In this document: positions 50,210 through 59,755 of the stretch, piece after piece
How positions within the stretch are numbered: the first letter of the stretch is position 1
Layout: every line of letters begins with the position of its first letter
Assembly: GCF_900114185.1 (NCBI RefSeq)
Contig: NZ_FOSE01000003.1
Coordinates: 372,001-436,000 of the forward strand
Source: Cellulomonas sp. KH9
GTDB lineage: Bacteria; Actinomycetota; Actinomycetes; Actinomycetales; Cellulomonadaceae
Direction: 5' to 3'
DNA: 64,000 nt
The notes under the pieces: model-generated
What the model was told of the DNA's origin: nothing
The model's database searches: none
What the model saw: the letters and a program-made list of their open reading frames with translations, nothing else
Made by a program: the position numbers and the translations under genes

Positions 50210-50626
50210 ATGGCCAGGATGAAGAGATACGAGGAACTCGAGACCGAGGACGGCAAGGTCGTCCGCTACCAGCGACACGAGAACGGCGGCGGCCTCGTCG
50301 CCAAGGGCGCGAAGGTCGATCCGACCGCCTACGTGGCCGACTCCGCGTGGATCGACCCCGGCGCCGTGGTCGAGGCCGGTGCGTCCGTGGGCAAGTTCGT
50401 CTGGGTCGAGCCCGGAGCCGTCGTGCAGGAGCGCGCGCGGCTCGGGTCGCACGTGCACGTCGGCCGCGAGGCGGTCGTCGGGCGCGGCTGCCGGCTCGGG
50501 CTGCGCGTCGACGTCGGGGCGCAGGCCCGGCTGGACGCCGGACTCGTCGTCGAGCCCGAGGCGCGGATCGCCGACGGTGCGCACGCCGAGCGCAGCGGCT
50601 ACCCGCCGCACGTCCTGGCCGCCTGA
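50210..50626 (+). CDS. Left-handed beta-helix (hexapeptide-repeat) protein
   Basis: The 138-residue product is made of hexapeptide-like repeats (VDPTAYVADSAWIDPGAVVEAGASVGKF and onward), the pattern of left-handed beta-helix acyltransferases and gamma carbonic anhydrases. It is shorter than most enzymes of this type and shows no obvious catalytic His or acyl-CoA site, so it may be structural or part of a complex. Start ATG 50210 could instead be ATG 50219; neither has a good ribosome-binding site. It stands between the OsmC operon and the AraC regulator. Confidence 0.72.
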   Translation: MARMKRYEELETEDGKVVRYQRHENGGGLVAKGAKVDPTAYVADSAWIDPGAVVEAGASVGKFVWVEPGAVVQERARLGSHVHVGREAVVGRGCRLGLRVDVGAQARLDAGLVVEPEARIADGAHAERSGYPPHVLAA

Positions 50627-50726
50627 CGACGCAGGCCTGCAGCGCCGAGCGGGGTGACGGTGCGAGGGGCGCATCCGCGCCCGAGGCTCGCTGTCGCGGC
50701 GGCTACGGTCGGCCCCATGTGGTGCC

Positions 50727-51845
50727 GTGGACGTGCGGGTCATGGGCGTCGACGCTGAGAGCCCTGCGGCCGCCGTCCGCGTCCTCGGGGCCGGCGGTGG
50801 GGCGCCCGGGGCGGCGAGCGACGCGGGCAGCGGCGTCCCGGCACGTACCACCCCCACCCTGCGGCAGGACGGCTCGACGCGGGCGATCCTGGCCTGGATC
50901 GACCACGTGCTCGGCACAGGGCCCCGGCGGGTGGACCGCACGGTCCTGGCATCGCTCCTGACGCCTCTGGGCTGGACCGTCACGTTCCCCGAGGGGGACG
51001 TCACGACGGCGACGGTCCACTCGACGGTCGCCGACCGCACGGTGCTCATCCGTTACGACGGGTCCCCCTTCACGGCCCGCTACCGTCGCGAGCCGCCCGG
51101 GCGTCCCGACGTGGCACGCCTCGCCGTGGTGGAGATCGTGCACGAGGGCCACGGGGTCTTCGTCCGCGACGGGGAGGCGAGCCCGGTCGGCCCCGGGGAC
51201 ATGCTGCTGCATCCTCCGCAGGGCCGGCACCGTGTCGAGTGGACGTCGCCGCGCTGCCGGCGCACGTACGTCCTGGTGGGCACCGCGGTGTTCGGGCGAC
51301 GCACCGACGCCGTCCTGCGCGCGGAGGACCTGGTGCAGCGCGCTGCGCCGCTCGCGCCCGCCGCCGAGCGGCTCGTCGACGTGCTCCTGGTGCCGGGTGT
51401 CGACCCGATCGTGTCGCTGACCGCCGCGCAGGCGCTGCAGGCCCTGGTCAGGGCGACCGTGACGGGGGCCATCGACCGCGGGCACCCCCTGGACCTGGAG
51501 CTGCGCGACCGTGCCCGGGCCGTGCTGCTGCAGCGGTTCGCGGACCCTGCTCTGGACGCCGACGCGGTCGCACGTGAGCTGCGGGTGAGCCGGCGGCACC
51601 TGTTCGCGCAGTTCGAGAAGAGCACGGACACGTTCGCGACCACGCTGCGCGACATCCGCCTCGACCACGCGGCCGAGCTGCTCGCCGGTGCCGACGACGG
51701 GATGGCGGTACGCCGGGTCGCCCGCGAGTCGGGCTTCAACGGCCCCACGCAGCTCGCGCGCGCGTTCCGCGAGCGCTTCGGGGTCACGCCCACGCAGTTC
51801 CGCGCCGCGGCGCTGCGGGGCCTCCCGCTGCCCGGGGGCCGCTGA
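50727..51845 (+). CDS. AraC family transcriptional regulator
   Basis: The 372-residue protein has an N-terminal sensing part with a cupin-like stretch (VVEIVHEGHGVFVRDGEASPVGPGDMLLHPP, about 132-165). The C-terminal AraC DNA-binding domain has the two helix-turn-helix units LDADAVARELRVSRRHLFAQFEKS and VRRVARESGFNGPTQLARAFRERFGVTPTQFR. It probably activates a nearby or distant target in response to a small molecule. GTG 50727 or ATG 50742 could be the start. A TACGGT -10-like sequence lies at 50704-50709. The giant surface-protein gene begins 175 bp downstream and is one candidate target. Confidence 0.92.
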   Translation: MDVRVMGVDAESPAAAVRVLGAGGGAPGAASDAGSGVPARTTPTLRQDGSTRAILAWIDHVLGTGPRRVDRTVLASLLTPLGWTVTFPEGDVTTATVHSTVADRTVLIRYDGSPFTARYRREPPGRPDVARLAVVEIVHEGHGVFVRDGEASPVGPGDMLLHPPQGRHRVEWTSPRCRRTYVLVGTAVFGRRTDAVLRAEDLVQRAAPLAPAAERLVDVLLVPGVDPIVSLTAAQALQALVRATVTGAIDRGHPLDLELRDRARAVLLQRFADPALDADAVARELRVSRRHLFAQFEKSTDTFATTLRDIRLDHAAELLAGADDGMAVRRVARESGFNGPTQLARAFRERFGVTPTQFRAAALRGLPLPGGR

Positions 51846-51913
51846 GCAGGCCCGCGTCGGCGGGTGGGCCTCGAGTGGCCGGCGCACCCGGTGATGCGGC
51901 GATTCGGGCAGGG

Positions 51914-51943
51914 GTGACGTTGCGTGCACGCGGGCGTGACGTT
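51914..51943 (+). promoter_or_regulatory. Direct repeats upstream of the giant surface-protein gene
   Basis: GTGACGTT occurs at 51914-51921 and again at 51936-51943, 22 bp apart, about two helical turns. AraC-type proteins bind such direct repeats, and an AraC gene is adjacent. Confidence 0.45.
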
Positions 51944-52020
51944 ATGGGTCCGCTCACCGCTCCGGGGCCGGTGGGCCGCGCATGGTGGTCGATCACCCTT
52001 GACCTGCCGGAGGCTCCGCC

Positions 52021-55000
52021 GTGCCCCTGTCGTCCCGAGGCCGCTCGCGTGCGCGTGGCCTGATGTCCGCCGTCGCCGTCTGCCTGGCCGCGGTGCTGGC
52101 GCTGCCGATGACGGCGGCGTCCGCCGCCCCCGGTGACCCGCAGTACCTGAGCCTGACCAAGACGGTCGACCGGTCCGAGCTGGCCCCGGGCGACTCGTAC
52201 ACGTACCGGGTCGAGGTGTCGTGCTCCGAGCAGTCCTGCCTGGACGCGGTGCTGCGGGACACGTTGGGCGAGCACGCCGGGCACGAGCTGCGCGACGTGC
52301 AGCTGCTGGCGTCGGCCCCCGGCCTGACGTTCGTGCCGACGTGGACGTCCGGCGGTGTCACCAGTGGCACCGCACCGACCGTCGTCGCCGCCGACACACG
52401 TCTGGACGTCACGTTCACGCAGCCCACGGTGAGCCCCACGGGCGTCGGCATCCAGTCGGGGCAGACGTTCACGGTGACCATGACGCTGCGCGTCCCGGCG
52501 GACCTGCCGCCGCGCACCGACGTCACGCTGGAGAACACGGCGACCGTCACCGCGTCGAACTCGTCGCCGGCGACGGGTGCGGCCTCCGTCCACGTGGTCG
52601 TGCCCGTGACCGTGGCCGTCACCCCCACCAAGTCGTGGGCCCCCGGTGAGGTCGCGTTCGTCGCGGGTGCCGCGTCGACCGTGCGGCTCGGTGCCACCAA
52701 CGCGGCCAACGTCGCCGCGGCGCGGCTCGTGCTGCAGGAGCCGGCGGTCGCGCCCGAGGGTGCCGAGTCGCTCGACGCGAGCAACCCCTTCGCCCTGGTG
52801 GACCTGGCCTCGCTCACGGGCGTCGCGGTGCCGGCCCAGTGCACCGACGTCACGGTCGACGCGTACGTGCTGGTGGACGGCGTGTGGACGTGGGTGCCGG
52901 GCACGGGTGGCCTGGTGCTGCCCGGCGTCGACGCGGGCGACGTCGCGGGCGTGCGCGTGACGTGCGAGGGCGACGTCCCGGTGGGGGCGACGCTGTCGCT
53001 CGACCTGGGCGTCACGCAGCGCACCACCCACCGGACGTCCGGTGCCGACCTGTCGCGCCAGACGCACTCGCTGGTCAACACGGTGGCCGCCACGGCCGAC
53101 GTCACGGGCCTGGCGCCGGTGACCCGCACCGCGACCGCCCCGTACCGCGTCACACCCGCCCGGCTGGGCACCGAGGTCGAGAAGTCGTTCGCGCCCGCCC
53201 GTGTGTCCGGTGGCGAGTCCAGCGTGCTGTCGCTGGTCGCCGCACAGGCGTCCGAGGTGCCGGTGAGCGAGCTGCGGATCGCCGACCTCGGGTTCTTCGG
53301 CACGGTCGCACGGTTCGGCGGGTTCGCCGACGCACCGACGTGGCCGACCGGTGCGGCGACCGCGACGGTCGTCCACCACCTGTCGGACGGGACGACGCAG
53401 GACGTCGCCTTCGACGAGGGCGACGTGCCCGGCGCGCCCACGCTCCCCGCCGGCGTGCACGTCACGGGCGTGGAGATCGTGTTCACCGGCGTGATCCAGC
53501 CCGACGCCGTGGCCGCCGGCGCGCGGGTGGTCGTGACCACGGCCGAGGACCCGACGGGCCCCGTGCGTCGCCTCACCAACACCGCGACCGGCACGGTCAC
53601 GGCCGCCAACGGCAACACCGCGACCGACGACGCGTCCGCCGTCCTGGAGATCGTGCCGGCGTCGATCACGGTCGGGCTCACCAAGACCGTGCGGCCCGGC
53701 GCCACGCTGCGTCCGGGGGACCGCGCGGTCACCGAGCTGCGCACCTCCCTGGCGGTGTCCTCGTCGTACGTGACCGCCCGCGAGCTCGAGGTCACCGACG
53801 CGTGGGACGGCGCCGCCCGCGGCTTCTGGGACGCCTTCGACCTGGCCGGGATCGCGGCGACGCAGGTGCCGTCCGGCGTCGCCGTGGCGGTGTCGGTGCA
53901 GACGGTGCCGGGCACGTGGGTGGACCTGCCCCCCGAGCCCGCCCGGCCCGACACGTGGCTGCTCGCGATGGACGCCGACGCGCTCGCCGCCGCCCTGCCG
54001 GGCGGGACCGACCTGACGAGCGTCACCGGCGTGCGCCTCGTCCTCACCGACGTCGACGGGTTCGAGGAGAACACGACGGTCACGCCGTACCTGGTGACCA
54101 CGGCGCGGGCCCAGCTGCGCAGCGGTGGCGCGCTGCCCACGGGCACCACGACCCTGCCGAACGCGGCCGTGGCCGGCGGCAGCGGCACCACGACGGGCGG
54201 CACGCCGGTCTCCGACTCCGACGCCGCCGTCGACGAGGCGGGCGTGACGCCCGTCCCGTCGGGCGCCGGCGCCGTCGAGGCCCGCAAGACCTGGACGCAG
54301 GCCGCAGTGGCCGCGCAGACCGGTCAGCAGCGCACGACGCGCCTGGCGTGGCGCACGGCCCCCGGTGCGTCGTCGGTGGCGATCACCGACCCCGCCGAGG
54401 CGACCGACCCCGACGCGCTGACCGACCCCGCGCAGACCGTGTTCGACGCGTTCGACCTGGTGCGGGTGCCGGCCGTCGCGTACTCGCCGACCCCGTTCAG
54501 CAACGGCTGGTACCTGCGGTACGACACCGTGACGGACGTGCAGCTGCTGCTGCCCGCCGCCGGGGGCACCCGCACGTGGCAGTCGGTGACGGCACCCGCG
54601 GGTGGCTGGCACGACGCCACCGGCTTCGTCGGGCACCGGCTGACCGCCGCCCAGCGTGCCGACGCGCGGGGCGTGCGCCTGGTGCTGGGTGAGAACACCG
54701 CCGCGCGGCAGGCCGCGGGCACGCTCGGCGCGACGCTCGACCCGTTCGCGCCGCTGCCCGGCACGGGCGTCGCGGCGGCGTCCGTCGACCGCACGTTCGA
54801 CCTGGTGTGGCAGCTGCGCGAGGTGCGTCGCTCGGGTGGCTGGGTGACGCACGAGGCGACCTACAACCGGCCCGGCGCGGGTGTGGTGCGCAACACCGTC
54901 GACGTCACCGCGCAGCGGCCCGGCGGTCCGGTGTCCGCGACGAACCACGCCGACATCGTGGTCACCGGCTCGACGCCGCTGGTGCGGATCGAGAAGACCG

Positions 55001-58000
55001 TGTCGACCTCCGACGTCGCGTACGTGCCGCGTCCCGGGGTCGTCGCCGCGGCGGACTGGCCCGCGCGGACGTTCACCGTGCGCGCGTGGAACGACTCCGT
55101 GGCCCGGGCGTCGTACGTGCGCGTGAGCGACCCCGCGTGCTCGGACGTCGACGTGCAGGCGTCGTGCGCGCTCGCGGACCCCACGGCCGACCCGTTCGGG
55201 ACGTCGGTGGACTGGCTCGCACCCGGTGCCGGCGCGAGCGCGTTCGACAGGTTCGACCTCGTGGGCGTGGCGGTCGCGGTGGACCGTCCGGCCGAGGTGG
55301 ACCTCGCGGCATCCACCGCGTGGGTCCTGCGGTACCGCGACGGCGCGTACGTCAGCGAGCGGACCACCGTCGCGGCGCTGGCCGCGATGACGGCCGCCCA
55401 GCTCGCGGACGTCGTGGGCGTCAGTGCGACCTTCCAGGGCACGGACCCGGCCGTCACGGGCGGGACGATCACCCAGGGCAACCGCCTGAGCCTCGTGCTG
55501 AGCACGCGGCTGCGCACGCACGTGCGCTCGACGGGCGCCGAGCAGACGCTGCGCACGGGCGCCACGGTCGACGTCGAGAACCACGCGTACGCGCAGTCGT
55601 ACGACCCGGTGCTCGCCGGCGACGTCCTCGCTGCGGGCACGGACGACGCGCGGGTGCGGCTCACCGGTGGCGACCTCAACGTCGGCGTCACCAAGACCGT
55701 GACGCCGTCCACGGTGACCGAGCCGACCCGCGCCCAGCCGCTGACGGTGACGCTGCGCGCGAACCAGGGCACGGCACCGGTCGGCACGCTCGCGCCCGCG
55801 CAGGTGCGGCTGCAGGACGACGCGGCCACCTCACCCGAGTTCTGGGACGCGTTCGACCTGGTCGGGCTCGGCGCGGTGACGCTGCCGGCCGGTGCCGACC
55901 GGGTCGCCGTCGACGTGCACGGCCCGTTCGGTGCGGACGGCGCCGACGCGTGGCTCCCGGGGACGCCCGCCGCGAGCAGCCCTGCCCTGCCGGTACCGGC
56001 GGAGCGGCTGAGCGACGTGCAGGGCGTGCGGGTCGTGTACTCGCGCGCCGACGGCGGCCTCTTCTCGACCGCGGTGCCCGCGGCGGGGTGGTCCGCACAG
56101 GTGCAGCTCCAGGTGCGCCTGCGGGACACCGCGCGGGCGTCCGGTGACCCGATCACGCTGGACGGCACACCGCTCGCCGTCGAGAACGTGGTGGTGGCGC
56201 AGGCCGACCGCCTGAACGGCGAGGTGTCGCAGGAGCGCGCGTCGGCGGCGGTCGTCACGGCGTTCGAGGGGACCCACGAGCTCGCGGTCACGAAGCTCGC
56301 CAACGGGGGCGACCGCACGGTCGACGTGGGCCGCGCCGTCCCGTGGGACCTCACGTTCGGCAACACCGGCACCGGCTACCTGACGGTCGCCGAGCTGCGG
56401 GACACGCTGCCGGCGTCGCTCGTGTGGACCGGTGAGACCGCGCCCGAGGTGACGGTGCCCGCGGGCGGGGGCATGTCCGACCGGGTGACCGTGACCCGCG
56501 ACGGGGCCGACCTGGTGGTCGCGTGGCCGGCCGACGCGCGCACGCTCGCGCCCGGTGAGTCGGTGACCGTGCGGCTGCAGCTCGAGCTGCAGCCGGGGCT
56601 CGGCGCCGGCCAGCGGGCCGTCAACACCATGACGGTGCGCACGGACCAGACGCTCGACGCGTGCACCGCGATCGACGGCAGCCGGCCCGTGACGGGCGCC
56701 TGGGCGTCCGACGCGACCACGTGCGGGGCGACCGACCACGTGCAGCCGCGCAGCGGGCCCAACCTGTTCACCGTCAAGGGCGTCCGCGGGTCGCAGCCCG
56801 GTGCCGCGACCCCCGACGGGCAGGAGTGCTCCCCGCTGGTCGAGGCGACCGGCGGCGCGTACTACCGGACCCCGTGCGTCGCGCGCTCCCTGGTCGGCGG
56901 CGTCGACGACTGGGTGCTGCGGGTCGTCAACGGCGGCACCACCAGCGTCGAGGAGCTCACGGTCTTCGACCCGCTGGCCGCCGCCGGCGACACGATGATC
57001 ATCTCGGGCCAGCCGCGCGGGTCGGTCTACCGCCCCCAGGTCGTGGCGGGATCGCTGCAGGTCACCGCGCCGACGGGCGCCACCGTGGTCACTGAGGTCA
57101 CCACGACGCCGGACGTGTGCGCGGGCACGTGGGCGGGCCTGACGAGCGCCGGGGTGTGCGAGCAGTCCGGCGAGTCGTGGGCGCCCGTGGGCCCCGGGAC
57201 CGACTGGTCCGCGGTCACGGGCCTGCGGGTCCGCGTGGACCTGCGCACGTCCGCCGGGGGCGCGCTGCTCAGCGGCCAGGCCATCGACGTGACGTTCTCG
57301 ACGCGCAACGTGCCGGCGGACGCCGACGCACCCGACGGCGTGCCTGCCGGCGTCGCGGCCGACGACGTCGTCGCGTGGAACCAGTTCGGGGTGAGGTACC
57401 GCGACCTGGGCGCGGCCGAGTGGAAGAAGATCGCGCCCGCCAAGGTGGGCGTCGAGGTGCTGACGGGGCCGCTCGAGGTCCGCAAGGTCGTCGACGGCGC
57501 GGCGGCGGGCTACGCGCCCACGAGCTTCACGGCCGACGTCGTGTGCACGCTCGACGGCGCGGCGCTCGACCTGGGCGCCGCGGCGCTGCTCACGCTCGAC
57601 GATGCGTCCGGGTACGTCGCGCGGCTCGACGGCATCCCTCTGGGGGCGCGGTGTGCCGTCACCGAGACGGGGGCGCCGGGTGACCACGGCGAGGCGACGC
57701 GCACCGGCACCGTGCACGTCGAGGTGGACGAGCGCGCCGCGGCCGACGGCAGCGTGCCCGCGGCGCAGGTCGCGACCGTCGCCAACACCTACGCGTACGG
57801 CGAGGTGTCGGTGACCAAGCGCGTCGACTCGGCCGCGACCACGGGCCTGCCGGGCCCGTACACGTTCGCGCTGACGTGCACCGCGGCCGTCACGGGGGAG
57901 CCGGTGCTGTTCTCGGGTGCCGAGGAGCTGACGTTCGAGGTGGCCGACGGCGGGACCTTCACGGTGCCCGCGGGCACCGTGCCCGTCGGCGCGACCTGCG

Positions 58001-58959
58001 CGTTGCGCGAGACGGGTACCGGCGGCGCCGACAGCGTCGTCATGGTCGGCGACGGGGTGGCGCCCAGCGGCCCGGGGGCGGCTGACGTGAGCGTCGGCAC
58101 GGAGCCCGTGCACGTCGAGGTCGTCAACGGGTTCGACGCGGGAGTGCTCGAGGTCCGCAAGGAGGTCGACGGCGACGGCGCCGCCACGTGGGGCGCGCAG
58201 GCGACCTTCGGGTTCACGGCCGTGTGCACGTACGCCGGGCGCACCGTGCTCGACGAGCGGTTCGACCTGCGCGCCGGGCGGGTCCGCACCTTCGGCGTCT
58301 TCCCCGTCGGCACGTCGTGCCTGGTCGAGGAGGTCGCCACGGGCGGCGCCACCCGCACCGCCCTCGCGCCTGCCGACGGCGTGGTGACGGTCGACGCACC
58401 CGTGGCGGGCGACGAGGTCTCGACGGCGGTCGTCACGGTGACCAACACGTTCGACCTCACGTCCGTCGACGTCGTCAAGCGCGTCACGGGCGACACCACG
58501 GCCGAGGGCGCGCAGGGGCCGTTCACGGTCGCGCTGGCCTGCACCTGGCCGGTCGACGGCGACGACGTCCCGATCGCCGTACCCGGTGGTGCCGAGCGGG
58601 TGCTGCGTGCGCCGTCGGCGCTGACCGCGACGTGGGCGGGGCTGCCGGTGGGTGCCGACTGCGTCGTCACCGAGACGGTCACCGGCGGCGCGGCTCACGT
58701 GTCCGCGGTCGTCGCCGTCGCCGGCGGCGAGCCCGTGGCGACGGACGGCCCGCGGGTGCCCGTCGTCGGGCTGGCCGGCACGACCGGGCCGGGGCAGGCG
58801 GTCGTCGAGCTGGTCAACCGGTTCGACGCCGCCGAGGCCGCGGCCGCCCGCCCACCGCTCGCCCTGACGGGCGCCGACGTGCTGCGCGTCGGGCTCGTGG
58901 CCGCGCTGCTCGCCGCGGTCGGCGGGGTGCTCCTGGTGGTCCGCAGGCGCGCGTCCTGA
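52021..58959 (+). CDS. Giant sortase-type surface protein with DUF11-like and DUF5979 repeats
   Basis: The 2312-residue protein has a signal peptide (about 1-36, RGLMSAVAVCLAAVLALPMTAASA). The outside part begins with a DUF11/isopeptide-type domain (YLSLTKTVDRSELAPGDSY). A long middle region repeats a module marked by (W/F)D(A/R)FDLxxV at residues 603, 808, 1075 and 1275. Four DUF5979 domains follow, starting near 1818, 1928, 2042 and 2148, each opening with (E/D)VxK and holding Cys pairs. The end is LALTG (2280-2284), a hydrophobic helix and RRRAS. This is a wall-anchored fibrous adhesin or stalk. GTG 52021 has GGAGG at 52010-52014. It is transcribed after a 175 bp gap behind the AraC gene. 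Confidence 0.9.
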   Translation: MPLSSRGRSRARGLMSAVAVCLAAVLALPMTAASAAPGDPQYLSLTKTVDRSELAPGDSYTYRVEVSCSEQSCLDAVLRDTLGEHAGHELRDVQLLASAPGLTFVPTWTSGGVTSGTAPTVVAADTRLDVTFTQPTVSPTGVGIQSGQTFTVTMTLRVPADLPPRTDVTLENTATVTASNSSPATGAASVHVVVPVTVAVTPTKSWAPGEVAFVAGAASTVRLGATNAANVAAARLVLQEPAVAPEGAESLDASNPFALVDLASLTGVAVPAQCTDVTVDAYVLVDGVWTWVPGTGGLVLPGVDAGDVAGVRVTCEGDVPVGATLSLDLGVTQRTTHRTSGADLSRQTHSLVNTVAATADVTGLAPVTRTATAPYRVTPARLGTEVEKSFAPARVSGGESSVLSLVAAQASEVPVSELRIADLGFFGTVARFGGFADAPTWPTGAATATVVHHLSDGTTQDVAFDEGDVPGAPTLPAGVHVTGVEIVFTGVIQPDAVAAGARVVVTTAEDPTGPVRRLTNTATGTVTAANGNTATDDASAVLEIVPASITVGLTKTVRPGATLRPGDRAVTELRTSLAVSSSYVTARELEVTDAWDGAARGFWDAFDLAGIAATQVPSGVAVAVSVQTVPGTWVDLPPEPARPDTWLLAMDADALAAALPGGTDLTSVTGVRLVLTDVDGFEENTTVTPYLVTTARAQLRSGGALPTGTTTLPNAAVAGGSGTTTGGTPVSDSDAAVDEAGVTPVPSGAGAVEARKTWTQAAVAAQTGQQRTTRLAWRTAPGASSVAITDPAEATDPDALTDPAQTVFDAFDLVRVPAVAYSPTPFSNGWYLRYDTVTDVQLLLPAAGGTRTWQSVTAPAGGWHDATGFVGHRLTAAQRADARGVRLVLGENTAARQAAGTLGATLDPFAPLPGTGVAAASVDRTFDLVWQLREVRRSGGWVTHEATYNRPGAGVVRNTVDVTAQRPGGPVSATNHADIVVTGSTPLVRIEKTVSTSDVAYVPRPGVVAAADWPARTFTVRAWNDSVARASYVRVSDPACSDVDVQASCALADPTADPFGTSVDWLAPGAGASAFDRFDLVGVAVAVDRPAEVDLAASTAWVLRYRDGAYVSERTTVAALAAMTAAQLADVVGVSATFQGTDPAVTGGTITQGNRLSLVLSTRLRTHVRSTGAEQTLRTGATVDVENHAYAQSYDPVLAGDVLAAGTDDARVRLTGGDLNVGVTKTVTPSTVTEPTRAQPLTVTLRANQGTAPVGTLAPAQVRLQDDAATSPEFWDAFDLVGLGAVTLPAGADRVAVDVHGPFGADGADAWLPGTPAASSPALPVPAERLSDVQGVRVVYSRADGGLFSTAVPAAGWSAQVQLQVRLRDTARASGDPITLDGTPLAVENVVVAQADRLNGEVSQERASAAVVTAFEGTHELAVTKLANGGDRTVDVGRAVPWDLTFGNTGTGYLTVAELRDTLPASLVWTGETAPEVTVPAGGGMSDRVTVTRDGADLVVAWPADARTLAPGESVTVRLQLELQPGLGAGQRAVNTMTVRTDQTLDACTAIDGSRPVTGAWASDATTCGATDHVQPRSGPNLFTVKGVRGSQPGAATPDGQECSPLVEATGGAYYRTPCVARSLVGGVDDWVLRVVNGGTTSVEELTVFDPLAAAGDTMIISGQPRGSVYRPQVVAGSLQVTAPTGATVVTEVTTTPDVCAGTWAGLTSAGVCEQSGESWAPVGPGTDWSAVTGLRVRVDLRTSAGGALLSGQAIDVTFSTRNVPADADAPDGVPAGVAADDVVAWNQFGVRYRDLGAAEWKKIAPAKVGVEVLTGPLEVRKVVDGAAAGYAPTSFTADVVCTLDGAALDLGAAALLTLDDASGYVARLDGIPLGARCAVTETGAPGDHGEATRTGTVHVEVDERAAADGSVPAAQVATVANTYAYGEVSVTKRVDSAATTGLPGPYTFALTCTAAVTGEPVLFSGAEELTFEVADGGTFTVPAGTVPVGATCALRETGTGGADSVVMVGDGVAPSGPGAADVSVGTEPVHVEVVNGFDAGVLEVRKEVDGDGAATWGAQATFGFTAVCTYAGRTVLDERFDLRAGRVRTFGVFPVGTSCLVEEVATGGATRTALAPADGVVTVDAPVAGDEVSTAVVTVTNTFDLTSVDVVKRVTGDTTAEGAQGPFTVALACTWPVDGDDVPIAVPGGAERVLRAPSALTATWAGLPVGADCVVTETVTGGAAHVSAVVAVAGGEPVATDGPRVPVVGLAGTTGPGQAVVELVNRFDAAEAAAARPPLALTGADVLRVGLVAALLAAVGGVLLVVRRRAS

Positions 58960-58965
58960 CGAGCA

Positions 58966-58996
58966 CGGCGGCCGGGCCCACCAGGCCCGGCCGCCG
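58966..58996 (+). terminator. Terminator of the giant surface-protein gene
   Basis: CGGCGGCCGGGCC and its perfect complement enclose CACCA, giving a 13-bp stem seven bases after the stop. Confidence 0.7.
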
Positions 58997-59070
58997 CGTC
59001 GCCGGGGGCGGCTCACCCGAGCGGCGTACGCGCGCCGTGCGACGTGCGACGACGGTGCAGGATGTGCGCC

Positions 59071-59742
59071 ATGCGCAGCGACATCTTCGACCGGTCGAAC
59101 CTCGAGGTGGAGAACGGGCAGCGGTTCGTCCTCCAGAGCCCCAAGATGCTCAAGGTGACCCTCGGTGAGCCCGTGCTGGCCGCCAAGGGCGTCATGGTGG
59201 CCTACCAGGGCGCCGTGCAGTTCCACCACAAGGGCTCGGACTCCCTCGCCACGTTCGTCAAGCGCGCCATCAGCAGCGACGACCAGGCGCTCATGACCGT
59301 GTCCGGGCAGGGCGACGTGTTCTTCGCCCGCTACGCCGAGGACGTCTTCGTCATCCAGCTCGAGGGCGACGCCATCAGCGTCGGCGGCACGTCGCTGCTC
59401 GCGTTCGACGCGTCCCTGCAGTGGGACCTGCACCGCACCCGCGGCGCGGGGATGATGACCGGCGGGTTCTTCAACACCGTCGTGCACGGGCACGGCTCCG
59501 TCGCCCTGACGTCCGACGGCAAGCCCGTCATCCTCGACTGCTCGCAGCAGCCGACGTACGTCGACCCCAACGCCGCCGTCTGCTGGTCGGCGAACCTGGC
59601 ACCCGAGGTCGTGTCCAGCATGAACATGTCCTCGATGCTGCGCGGCGGGTCCGGCGAGGCGTTCCAGTACAAGTTCCACGGTCCGGGGTTCGTGGTGGTG
59701 CAGCCGTCCGAGGGCTTCGCGGGGGTCGTGCAGACCAGCTGA
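59071..59742 (+). CDS. AIM24 family protein
   Basis: The 223-residue product is a single beta-rich AIM24 domain: FVLQSPKMLKVTL, QGAVQFHHKGSDSL, FFARYAEDVFVIQLEGDAISVGG, and a late GSGEAFQYKFHGPGFVVVQPSEG. The family is named after a yeast mitochondrial protein; bacterial members are common and without assigned biochemical function. ATG 59071 follows a CAGGAT hexamer by seven bases, compatible with a leaderless transcript. It converges on the DivIVA-domain gene with 13 bp between stops. Confidence 0.9.
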   Translation: MRSDIFDRSNLEVENGQRFVLQSPKMLKVTLGEPVLAAKGVMVAYQGAVQFHHKGSDSLATFVKRAISSDDQALMTVSGQGDVFFARYAEDVFVIQLEGDAISVGGTSLLAFDASLQWDLHRTRGAGMMTGGFFNTVVHGHGSVALTSDGKPVILDCSQQPTYVDPNAAVCWSANLAPEVVSSMNMSSMLRGGSGEAFQYKFHGPGFVVVQPSEGFAGVVQTS

Positions 59743-59755
59743 CGGGCGCCGGGGC

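Noticed and set aside
51784..55584. Very long minus-strand frames opposite the giant surface protein (also 55831-59679).
   Set aside because: The plus strand has signal peptide, repeats and sorting signal in one frame; the antisense frames have none.
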